NCBI GenBank assembly: GCA_004347925.1
Contig: QNVD01000248.1
Location: forward strand, 1 to 8,084
Direction: 5' to 3'
Length of the DNA stretch: 8,084 nucleotides
Source: Hadesarchaea archaeon
GTDB lineage: Archaea; Hadarchaeota; Hadarchaeia; Hadarchaeales; WYZ-LMO6
Below are positions 1 to 4,947 of this stretch, one piece after another. A program made the position numbers and the translations under genes. The notes beneath the pieces are model-generated. The model was given only the letters and a program-made list of their open reading frames with translations. It was not told the DNA's origin and ran no database searches. Numbering within the stretch: position 1 is the first letter of the stretch; every line of letters starts with the position of its first letter.

Positions 1-17
1 CCCCGTCCTCCCCTTTT

Positions 18-305
18 TTAAGCCCCGCCCGGGGCCAGGTAGCCCAGCCCCGCCAGAAGCCTCCCCACCGCCCCCAGGGCCGGGGACCCGGCGTCCAGCT
101 GGAAGATGGTGAGGCCCCTCCGGTCCATCTCCTCCACCCTACCGTCCTCCGGTATCCTTCCCAGCACCTCCATCCCCTCCGGGACCCTCACCTCCTCCCC
201 CTCCCCCACCCTGTTGAGGACCAGCCCATCCTGCGGTACCCCACCGCCCCCCTCCTGGCCACCGCCCCTATGGCGGAGGCCACCGCCAGGGAGCGGGAGG
301 AGGAA
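18..305 (-). pseudogene. C-terminal remnant of a MinD/CooC-like P-loop ATPase, frameshifted and 5'-truncated
   Basis: Read on the minus strand, codons 230-21 encode DGLVLNRV, then a segment with LGRIPEDGRVEEMDRRG and a DAGSPALGAVGRLLAGLGYL tail, ending at TAA (20-18). In MinD/CooC/ParA-type ATPases this is the usual C-terminal order: the strand with Asn-Arg/Lys that contacts the base, then an LG-x-IP-x-D turn, a D-x-x-G step and an SPA helix. Upstream, about 305-232, the matching helix (SLAVASAIGAVARRG) lies in another minus frame, so one base appears lost between about 250 and 230, perhaps in one of the G-runs. The Walker A half of the protein is absent because the plus-strand kinase remnant begins there. 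Family assignment rests on motif pattern alone. The fragment is unlikely to work on its own. Confidence 0.55.
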
Positions 306-656
306 TCGGAGACCAGGTGGATCGCGGAGGTGGTGGAGGGGATGGGCCTTCCCCTCCCCTCCCTGAGGATCTGCGGGGGAGGGGCCAAGAGCGACCTCTG
401 GGCCCAGATCCTGGCCGACGTGCTGGGGAAGAAGGTGGAGAGGGTGGCCTCCCCCCACCACGTGGGCTCCCTGGGGGCCTCCATCATAGCCAGGGTAGCC
501 CTGGGGAGGACGGACTTCCGCTCCGCCGAGAGGGAGATTGGGGTGGAGAAGGAGTTCCTCCCCTCCGAGAGGAGGGGGATCTACGACCAGCTCTACCAGG
601 AGTTCAAGTCCCTGCAGGGCACGCTCTCGGAGTTCTTCGAGCGCCTGAACTCCTGA
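270..656 (+). pseudogene. C-terminal fragment of an FGGY-family carbohydrate kinase (xylulokinase-like)
   Basis: The frame ending at TGA 654-656 encodes ETRWIAEVVEGMG, then RICGGGAKSDLWAQILADVLG, then GSLGASIIARVALG. This is the C-terminal ATPase subdomain of FGGY sugar kinases; GGGAKS is the nucleotide-binding loop and the GA-rich helix follows it. Full-length relatives have about 480-510 residues, while only about 115 family-like residues remain. Recognisable homology starts at about 306-309. The first dozen codons after the ATG at 270 (MAEATAREREEE) do not look like the family and overlap the minus-strand ATPase remnant, so that ATG is probably not a real start. No N-terminal sugar-binding domain is present. 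Its stop codon touches the archease stop codon on the other strand. Substrate cannot be told from this part. Confidence 0.75.
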
Positions 657-1097
657 TCATATATCCACCACCGCCTGGACCACCGCCCTCCCCTTCTCCC
701 TCACCACCTCCATGAGGTGGTAGGTGGCGGCCTTCACCGCCGTCCTCTCCGGGTGCCTGGAGGGATCGAACCTCTCCCCCCTCACCCTTCCCCTGAGCCT
801 CCACCTCCCCCCCTCCTCCCTGATCTCCACCCTGAAGTCGGAGAGGAGGAGGTTCTCCGCGTCCCTGAGGTAGAGGAGCCTGTCCAGCCAGTCGTAGAGG
901 AGGGCCCTCTCATCCTCCGCCTCCAGCTCCACCTCCACCTCCTCCCTGGGCTCCACCCTGCTCGTGTCCACCATGATCTCGAAGAGGGCCAGGCCGGCGT
1001 TCTCGAAGGCCTCCGCCAGGTCCCTCCCGTAGGCCCTGAAGCCTATGTCGGAGGGATGCTCCACCCACTCGAACCTCCTGTTTCCCAACTCCTTCAC
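657..1097 (-). CDS. Archease, cofactor of the RtcB tRNA-splicing ligase
   Basis: This 146-residue protein matches the archease family over its whole length (usual length about 140). Archease activates RtcB, the GTP-dependent ligase that joins tRNA exons after intron removal, by helping to form the RtcB-guanylate intermediate and allow turnover. Visible family marks are HPSDIGF at 14-20 with the conserved Asp17, an LLYDWLDRLLYL helix at 66-77, VKAATYH at 121-127, and a C-terminal VVDI with Asp145, the second expected metal-binding aspartate. The start is GTG at 1097-1095. No in-frame ATG lies upstream, and an AAGGGGAG stretch about 10 bases before it could pair with 16S rRNA. It is the last gene of the DUF192-DUF1464-archease set, 34 bases after DUF1464. 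Its TGA abuts the kinase-fragment stop with no spacer. RtcB is not in the window. Confidence 0.93.
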   Translation of the reverse strand: MKELGNRRFEWVEHPSDIGFRAYGRDLAEAFENAGLALFEIMVDTSRVEPREEVEVELEAEDERALLYDWLDRLLYLRDAENLLLSDFRVEIREEGGRWRLRGRVRGERFDPSRHPERTAVKAATYHLMEVVREKGRAVVQAVVDI

Positions 1098-1131
1098 CCG
1101 GGCGCTCCCCTTCTCATCATGCCCATCGCTT

Positions 1132-2274
1132 CTAAAAAGCGGGCCCCCAGCCCTTGAACCTCACGAACCTCTTCTTTATCCCCTCGGCCTTGGGGTGGTG
1201 GAGGTGGTCCAGGGCCGTCCCCCTGGCCTCCCCTATCCTCATCCACTCCACCAGCTCCCTGAACCTTCCCCCCGCCAGGCCGTCCGCCACCGCCGCGTAC
1301 CCCTGGGCCGTCTCCTTGGTGATCCTGGCCCCCTCCAGCCTCCCCACCTCCCTCACCTCCCCCAGCCTCCTCTCCAGCTCCCTCCTGATCCTCCCCACCC
1401 TCACCAGCCTCCCCGAGATCAGGAGCTCCCTGGGCCTCCTCACCGAGACCCTCAAGGAGGAGACCGCCTTCTCCACCCCCTCCATCAGGGCCTGGAAGGC
1501 CAGCTCGAACCTCTCCCCCTTCCCCTCCGCGAACCTCTCCGGATCCATCTCCCCGGTGAGGGTGGCCGCACCCCCCACGAACACGTCCCCCCTCTCCCAC
1601 CTCCCCACCAGCTGCACCAGCTCCGCGTCCAGGGAGGAGGCGGTGAGGAAGCCGGGACCGGGGAAGGTGGTCCCCCCTATCCCGTCCACGATCCTCCCCT
1701 CCTCCACCCCCAGCGCCGCGTTGTACCCGTACCCCATCTCCACCAGGATGAAGGAGACCTCCCGGTAGGGGAGGCCCAGCCTCTCCGCCTGGCAGTGCAC
1801 CCCCAGCACCGCCACCGCCATCTTGTCCGCCGTCCCCAGGTCCACCCTGTTGACCTTCCTGAACTCGGGGACGGTGGGGAGCTCCACCACGGAGGGGATG
1901 AAGACCACGGGGAAGCCCTCCCTCCTCATCCAGAGGCAGGCCTCGGTCATGTTGCGGTAGAGCAGGGCCCCGAAGAGCCCCCCCTCCACGGCCCTCCGCA
2001 CCCCCTCCTTGGTGGTGAGCAGGATGTAGTTGTAGTACCAGTCCTCGAACACCTCCTCGGGGATCTCCCCTATCCTGGTGACCTCCACCCCGTACCCGGA
2101 GGGCCCGGCGATGAGGTCCAGGGGCAGGGCCTCCCTCACCGAGCTCCGGAAGAGCTCGGGCTCCCTGAGGAGCCGGGCGTTGTCCAGGGATCTCTCGTAG
2201 AAGACCACCCCGTCCTCCAGCCCGCAGAGGTCCATGCTCTTGGTCCCCGGGTCTATACCCAGCACCCTCACCAT
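1132..2274 (-). CDS. DUF1464 family protein (ASKHA/actin-fold, predicted acyl kinase-like)
   Basis: The 380-residue protein starts with VRVLGIDPGTKSMDLCGLEDG, the first phosphate-binding loop of the actin/hexokinase/acetate kinase fold. A second glycine-rich loop, GGTTFPGPG, lies at 200-208 and a GGAATL segment follows. These marks and its length match DUF1464, an archaeal family listed as predicted butyrate kinase; to my knowledge the activity has not been shown, so the substrate is open. It should be cytosolic; I see no signal peptide or membrane helix. The ATG at 2274-2272 follows the DUF192 stop by four bases, and a GGGGTGAGGGG stretch just before it (overlapping the upstream stop) serves as ribosome binding site. 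Spacing to archease downstream is 34 bases, so the three genes are probably one transcript. Codon use is like its neighbours. Confidence 0.88.
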   Translation of the reverse strand: MVRVLGIDPGTKSMDLCGLEDGVVFYERSLDNARLLREPELFRSSVREALPLDLIAGPSGYGVEVTRIGEIPEEVFEDWYYNYILLTTKEGVRRAVEGGLFGALLYRNMTEACLWMRREGFPVVFIPSVVELPTVPEFRKVNRVDLGTADKMAVAVLGVHCQAERLGLPYREVSFILVEMGYGYNAALGVEEGRIVDGIGGTTFPGPGFLTASSLDAELVQLVGRWERGDVFVGGAATLTGEMDPERFAEGKGERFELAFQALMEGVEKAVSSLRVSVRRPRELLISGRLVRVGRIRRELERRLGEVREVGRLEGARITKETAQGYAAVADGLAGGRFRELVEWMRIGEARGTALDHLHHPKAEGIKKRFVRFKGWGPAF

Positions 2275-2278
2275 CCCC

Positions 2279-2614
2279 TCACCCCCGCAACCCTATCCTG
2301 TGCCCCTCCCTCACCCCCGCCCTGGAGAGGGTGCCGGGGGGGAGCTCCAGCAGGGCATCCGAGCCCCTGGGGGCGGAGCAGAACCTCCAGGGCCCGAGGG
2401 AGTGAACCAGCTTCACCGCCCTCCCCCTCCTCAGGTAGAGCAGGTCCAGAGGGAAGCGCATGAAGCAGGTGTGGACGTGCAGGTTCCTCCCCCTGAAGAG
2501 GAGGGACCCGGGCCTCCTCCTCAGCATCTGCCCCCTGAACCTCTTCCAGAAGGTGTCCGCCACCTCCACCCCCTCCGCCAGCACCCTGCCCGTGTCCTCG
2601 TCCACGGCCTTCAT
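2279..2614 (-). CDS. DUF192 family protein
   Basis: This 111-residue protein shows the DUF192 pattern: ADTFWKRFRGQML near 19-31, the hallmark HVHTCFMRFPLDLLYL at 46-61 (compare the usual V-H-T-x-x-M-x-F-P-L-D-x-x-F/Y), PWRF at 75-78, LELPPG at 89-94 and a closing V-x-x-G-x-x-I. DUF192 proteins are small beta-rich domains of unknown function, secreted in many bacteria; this one has no signal peptide. The chosen start is ATG 2614-2612, where family similarity begins (MKAVDEDTGRVLAEGVEVAD). AGGTGG lies a few bases before it and a T-rich TATA-like element about 26 bases upstream. An in-frame ATG at 2677 would add 21 residues, but those cross the promoter-like DNA and an inverted repeat, so I reject it. 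First gene of the operon leading to archease. Confidence 0.85.
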   Translation of the reverse strand: MKAVDEDTGRVLAEGVEVADTFWKRFRGQMLRRRPGSLLFRGRNLHVHTCFMRFPLDLLYLRRGRAVKLVHSLGPWRFCSAPRGSDALLELPPGTLSRAGVREGHRIGLRG

Positions 2615-2636
2615 CTTTCCACCTATGGGGAGGTGG

Positions 2637-2643
2637 TAAAAAG
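2637..2643 (-). promoter_or_regulatory. TATA-like element for the DUF192-DUF1464-archease operon
   Basis: On the minus strand CTTTTTA is centred about 26 bases before the DUF192 ATG at 2614. That spacing would place the transcription start at or within a base or two of the ATG, giving a leaderless or nearly leaderless mRNA. The AGGTGG at 2624-2619 would then be untranscribed, so either the start site is further up or the binding site is unused. Position and composition only. Confidence 0.4.
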
Positions 2644-2690
2644 TTTGGGCCGGAATCAAATGGGGCTCACGAGCCACCGGTGGCCCAAAC
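2643..2690. repeat. Inverted repeat GTTTGGGCC / GGCCCAAAC upstream of the DUF192 operon
   Basis: GTTTGGGCC at 2643-2651 is perfectly mirrored by GGCCCAAAC at 2682-2690, nine base pairs with a 30-base spacer. Inside lies a perfect 12-base palindrome, GCCACCGGTGGC (2673-2684), and an imperfect one around 2664-2675. The left arm touches the TATA-like element of the operon, so the block could be an operator or a transcribed stem. No regulator gene is adjacent to link it to. Confidence 0.5.
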
Positions 2691-2887
2691 CCTAGCTTAA
2701 GGGAGGAGAACTAGACCCCCTTTCTGAAAATCTAGGATGGATATAGTTCGACGAAAGTTCTGCTATCTCGAGAAGCAGGAACGGAGCCGATATATCGGCC
2801 CGGCGGAACCCCGCTCTCTTCCTCTATACGTTAGATACCATCAAACCCTGCCTGCTCAGACCTCAAGCTCCAGAATGCCCCTCCTGC
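2691..2887. other. Noncoding stretch of lower GC with tandem potential hairpins
   Basis: No credible gene is seen here. The base composition is visibly less GC-rich than both flanks. Potential hairpins are: CTAGA 2711-2715 with TCTAG 2731-2735 (CCTAG at 2691-2695 could compete for the same partner); an eight-pair stem with one bulge, 2757-2764 with 2774-2782; a perfect 14-base palindrome GCCGATATATCGGC at 2786-2799; and GGCGG with CCGCT around an AACC loop at 2802-2815. The three last hairpins follow each other directly, which would suit a small structured RNA or a tRNA trailer. I do not recognise SRP RNA, RNase P RNA, or clear C/D or H/ACA boxes. Confidence 0.35.
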
Positions 2888-2975
2888 TGGCGCCGGGGGA
2901 GGGATTTGAACCCTCGGGACCCAAAGGGTCACACGCTCTCAAGGCGTGCGCCTTACCAGGCTTGGCTACCCCGGC
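2888..2975 (-). tRNA. tRNA-Ser(UGA), 3' CCA encoded
   Basis: On the minus strand a seven-pair acceptor stem forms between GCCGGGG (2975-2969) and CCCCGGC (2898-2892), followed by discriminator G at 2891 and an encoded CCA at 2890-2888. Bases 8-9 are TA. The D arm closes with GCC/GGC and contains the GG pair. The anticodon stem is CACGC/GCGTG around CTTGAGA, giving anticodon UGA at 2941-2939, which reads UCA serine codons. A long variable arm, GACCC-TTT-GGGTC, makes it a class II tRNA, as serine tRNAs are, and G73 agrees with serine identity. The T arm is GAGGG/CCCTC with TTCAAAT in the loop. No intron is seen. Confidence 0.96.
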
Positions 2976-2999
2976 CCATCCTATCTCCGGGGGCCGGGG

Positions 3000-3006
3000 T
3001 ATAGAC
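3000..3006. promoter_or_regulatory. TATA-like element between tRNA-Ser and the divergent plus-strand gene
   Basis: GTCTATA on the minus strand is centred about 28 bases before the tRNA 5' end, the normal spacing for an archaeal tRNA promoter. The same bases read TATAGAC on the plus strand and would place a start near 3028, shortly before the binding site and ATG (3042) of the small membrane protein. One near-symmetric element could serve both directions. A seven-T run at 3020-3026 is the only other AT-rich block in this 66-base gap. Confidence 0.45.
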
Positions 3007-3041
3007 CTGACGGAAATCCTTTTTTTGAGGGGGGAGGGAAG

Positions 3042-3374
3042 ATGGGGGAGCTCAGGGACCTCTCCAAGCTGGGCTGGTACCTGGAGCTGCTGGCCTTCGT
3101 CCTGGTGGGGCTGGGAGTAGTTCTGCTGGGGACCGACGTGTACGTGATGGGGGCGAACCAGCAGCTCTCGGAGGTCGGGGCAGAGGTGGAAGGGGTGGAG
3201 GAAACCCTCACCTCCGCGGCGGCGCTGCTGATGGGGCTGGGGATGGCCCTGGTGGTCTGCGGGGCGGGTTGCTGGTGCCTGGGACACCGGATCCAAGTCA
3301 CCCTGCAGGAGGCGGCCGAGGACCTGAGGGAGATGGAGGTGAGGAAGGCCGCCCGACAGACTCCCAGGGAGTAA
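3042..3374 (+). CDS. Small membrane protein with two predicted transmembrane helices, family unknown
   Basis: This 110-residue protein has a short N-terminal part, a hydrophobic segment at about 12-36 (WYLELLAFVLVGLGVVLLG), an acidic loop of some 20 residues, a second hydrophobic segment at about 59-81 with three cysteines (C73, C77, C79), and a charged C-terminal helix. I do not recognise the family. The ATG at 3042 is preceded by a strong binding site, GGGGGGAGGG, a few bases upstream. Earlier in-frame ATGs overlap the tRNA and its promoter and are not credible. It lies 33 bases before the PadR gene on the same strand, and the gap is filled by the PadR promoter and operator. It could be a membrane partner of the exporter downstream, but nothing but position supports that. 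Confidence 0.7.
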   Translation: MGELRDLSKLGWYLELLAFVLVGLGVVLLGTDVYVMGANQQLSEVGAEVEGVEETLTSAAALLMGLGMALVVCGAGCWCLGHRIQVTLQEAAEDLREMEVRKAARQTPRE

Positions 3375-3377
3375 GCC

Positions 3378-3385
3378 TTAAATAT
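3378..3385 (+). promoter_or_regulatory. TATA box of the PadR-exporter operon
   Basis: TTAAATAT starts four bases after the stop codon of the small membrane protein. Its centre is about 26 bases before the PadR ATG at 3408, so transcription would begin at or next to that ATG. No ribosome-binding sequence precedes the ATG, which fits a leaderless mRNA. The first operator half-site begins inside this box. Confidence 0.6.
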
Positions 3386-3409
3386 CGGTGGCGATATCGC
3401 TAGCGATAT
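3382..3409. promoter_or_regulatory. Tandem operator: two overlapping ATATCG-N4-CGATAT palindromes
   Basis: ATATCG (3382-3387), GTGG, CGATAT (3392-3397) forms the first copy. ATATCG (3394-3399), CTAG, CGATAT (3404-3409) forms the second and is a perfect 16-base palindrome. The copies are offset by 12 bases and share ATAT at 3394-3397. The block runs from the TATA box into the start codon of the PadR gene, so a bound dimer would block TBP or RNA polymerase. PadR-family repressors commonly bind such dyads before their own gene. Binding by this PadR is inferred. Confidence 0.7.
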
Positions 3410-3944
3410 GTTCGGGTGGGCGAAGGGCCGGACCGCCGTGCCCAGGGGCCTGGTGCGCTACTACGTGCTGGAGTCCCTGAGCGAGAGGCCCATGTCCGGC
3501 TCCGAGATCATGGACGAGATCGAGAGGAGGAGCGAGGGATGCTGGAGACCCAGCCCGGGCTCCATCTACCCCCTGCTGGCCTGGCTGCAGGACACGGGGC
3601 ACGTGGAGGAGCTGCCCCGCGACCGCAGCGGGCTCAGGAGGTACCGCCTCACGCCGGAGGGGAAGAAGCTCCTCCAGGAGGAGAGGAAGGTGTGGAAGAG
3701 GATGGGAGGGGGGGTGGGATTCTTCCCCCACCCCTGGGGCCCCCCCTGGCTCAGGCTCCCCCCGGAGAGGGCCGCGGAGCTGAGGAGGGCGATGCGCCGG
3801 GTGGTGGCGGCCTTCCTAGAGGCCGCCGGCGCCCTGGGGGAGAAGACCTCGGAGGAAGCCCTGAAAAGCCTTTGCGAGGTGCTGGAGGAAACGGCCGAAA
3901 GGCTGGAGGAGGTGAGCAAGGAGCTCAGGAGGGGGAAGGGATGA
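3408..3944 (+). CDS. PadR-family transcriptional regulator
   Basis: The 178-residue protein has an N-terminal winged helix-turn-helix at about 14-95: LVRYYVLESLSERPMSGSEIMDEIE, the PadR hallmark PSPGSIYPLLAWLQ at 49-61 (recognition helix), and the wing with EELPRDRSGLRRYRLTPEGK at 67-86. A proline- and aromatic-rich linker (about 104-119) leads to C-terminal helices at about 120-176, the dimerisation part of this family. Such proteins usually repress nearby transporter genes and are released by a ligand; the ligand cannot be read from sequence. The start at 3408 fits the family and the TATA spacing, and no ribosome-binding site is present. Its stop overlaps the exporter ATPase start in ATGA (3941-3944), which argues for co-transcription and translational coupling. 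Autorepression through the tandem operator is likely. Confidence 0.92.
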   Translation: MFGWAKGRTAVPRGLVRYYVLESLSERPMSGSEIMDEIERRSEGCWRPSPGSIYPLLAWLQDTGHVEELPRDRSGLRRYRLTPEGKKLLQEERKVWKRMGGGVGFFPHPWGPPWLRLPPERAAELRRAMRRVVAAFLEAAGALGEKTSEEALKSLCEVLEETAERLEEVSKELRRGKG

Positions 3945-4936
3945 GGGAGGAGATCATAAAGGCGGTGGAGCTCACCAAGATCTTCAACGGACTGAGGGCG
4001 GTGGACCGGGTCACCTTCTCGGTGAAGGAGGGGGAGATCTTCGGCTTCCTGGGCCCCAACGGGGCGGGGAAGACCACCACCATAAACATGCTCACCACCG
4101 TGCTGAAGCCCACCAGCGGAAGGGCGGAGGTCTGCGGGTACGACGTGGTGAGGGAGCCGGAGAGGGTGAGGAGGTCCATAGGGGTGGTGCCGCAGGAGTA
4201 CACGGCCGACGAGGACCTCACCGGTTACGAGAACGTGATGCTCTGCGCGGACCTCTACGGCCTGCCCAGGGAGGAGGGAAAAAAGAGGGCCCTGGAGCTC
4301 CTCTCGCTGGTGCAGCTGGAGCCCTTCAAGGACAAGAGGGTGGAGACCTACTCGGGAGGGATGAGGAGGAGGCTGGAGCTGGCCTGCGGCCTCATCAACC
4401 GCCCCAGGGTGCTCTTCCTGGACGAGCCCACCCTAGGCCTGGACGTCCAGACCAGGGCCTCCATCTGGGAGCACATCCGCTCCCTCAGGGAGAGGTTCGG
4501 GATGACCATCTTCCTCACCACCCACTACCTGGAGGAGGCGGACCAGCTGTGCGACCGCATCGCCATCATAGATCACGGGAGGATCGTGGAGGAGGGCAGC
4601 CCCTCGGAGCTGAAGGACTCCCTGGGAGGGGACCTCCTCACCCTGGAGTGCGAGGGTAACGGGGTGGAGGAGATCCTGAGGGCCGTGGAGGGGGTGAAGG
4701 TGGTGAGGAGGGAGGGAGGGGAGTACAGGGTGAAGGTGAGCAAGGGGGAGACCGTGGCTCCCCTCCTCCTGAGGATGCTCACCGACCGGGGGGTGACGGT
4801 GAAGCGCCTCTCCCTGACCAAGCCCACCCTGAACGAGGTCTACCTGGAGAGGACGGGCAGGTCGCTCAGGGACCAGGAGGAGAGCCCCGAGCAGGGGATA
4901 AGGCAGAGGGTGATCCTACGGAGAGCCAGGAGCTGA
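3941..4936 (+). CDS. ABC exporter ATP-binding protein, DrrA/CcmA-like
   Basis: This 331-residue ATPase powers an ABC-2 type exporter with the permease encoded next to it. Motifs are complete: Walker A GPNGAGKTT at 38-46, Q-loop Gln85 in VVPQE, signature YSGGMRRR at 137-144, Walker B LFLDEP at 158-163, D-loop LGLD at 165-168 and switch His195 in TTHYLEEAD. About 110 further residues form the C-terminal extension typical of DrrA-type ATPases, ending with the LTKPTLNEVYLERTGR pattern. Relatives export drugs, antibiotics, lipids or polysaccharides; the substrate here is unknown. The ATG at 3941 overlaps the PadR stop and follows a GGAGGGGG binding site. A longer in-frame reading inside the PadR gene is an overlap artefact. 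The permease follows after 11 bases. Confidence 0.95.
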   Translation: MREEIIKAVELTKIFNGLRAVDRVTFSVKEGEIFGFLGPNGAGKTTTINMLTTVLKPTSGRAEVCGYDVVREPERVRRSIGVVPQEYTADEDLTGYENVMLCADLYGLPREEGKKRALELLSLVQLEPFKDKRVETYSGGMRRRLELACGLINRPRVLFLDEPTLGLDVQTRASIWEHIRSLRERFGMTIFLTTHYLEEADQLCDRIAIIDHGRIVEEGSPSELKDSLGGDLLTLECEGNGVEEILRAVEGVKVVRREGGEYRVKVSKGETVAPLLLRMLTDRGVTVKRLSLTKPTLNEVYLERTGRSLRDQEESPEQGIRQRVILRRARS

Positions 4937-4947
4937 GCGGAAGACCC

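Noticed and set aside
1045..2463. Long plus-strand open frame (472 codons) opposite DUF1464 and DUF192
   Set aside because: The translation is proline-, histidine- and leucine-rich with no family likeness, as expected for the reverse of GC-rich genes. The minus-strand genes have clear families and binding sites.
2691..2887. RNase P RNA or SRP RNA
   Set aside because: The stretch is too short for either and lacks the conserved core sequences I would expect.
2737..3120. Plus-strand open frame containing APGEGFEPSGPKGSHALKAC
   Set aside because: It is the antisense reading of tRNA-Ser, a well-known source of false protein entries. It also crosses two promoters.
3416..3940. In-frame 5' extension of the ABC ATPase across the PadR gene
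   Set aside because: The PadR frame has clear family motifs here. The extension is low-complexity, and the ATPase has a good start with a binding site at 3941.
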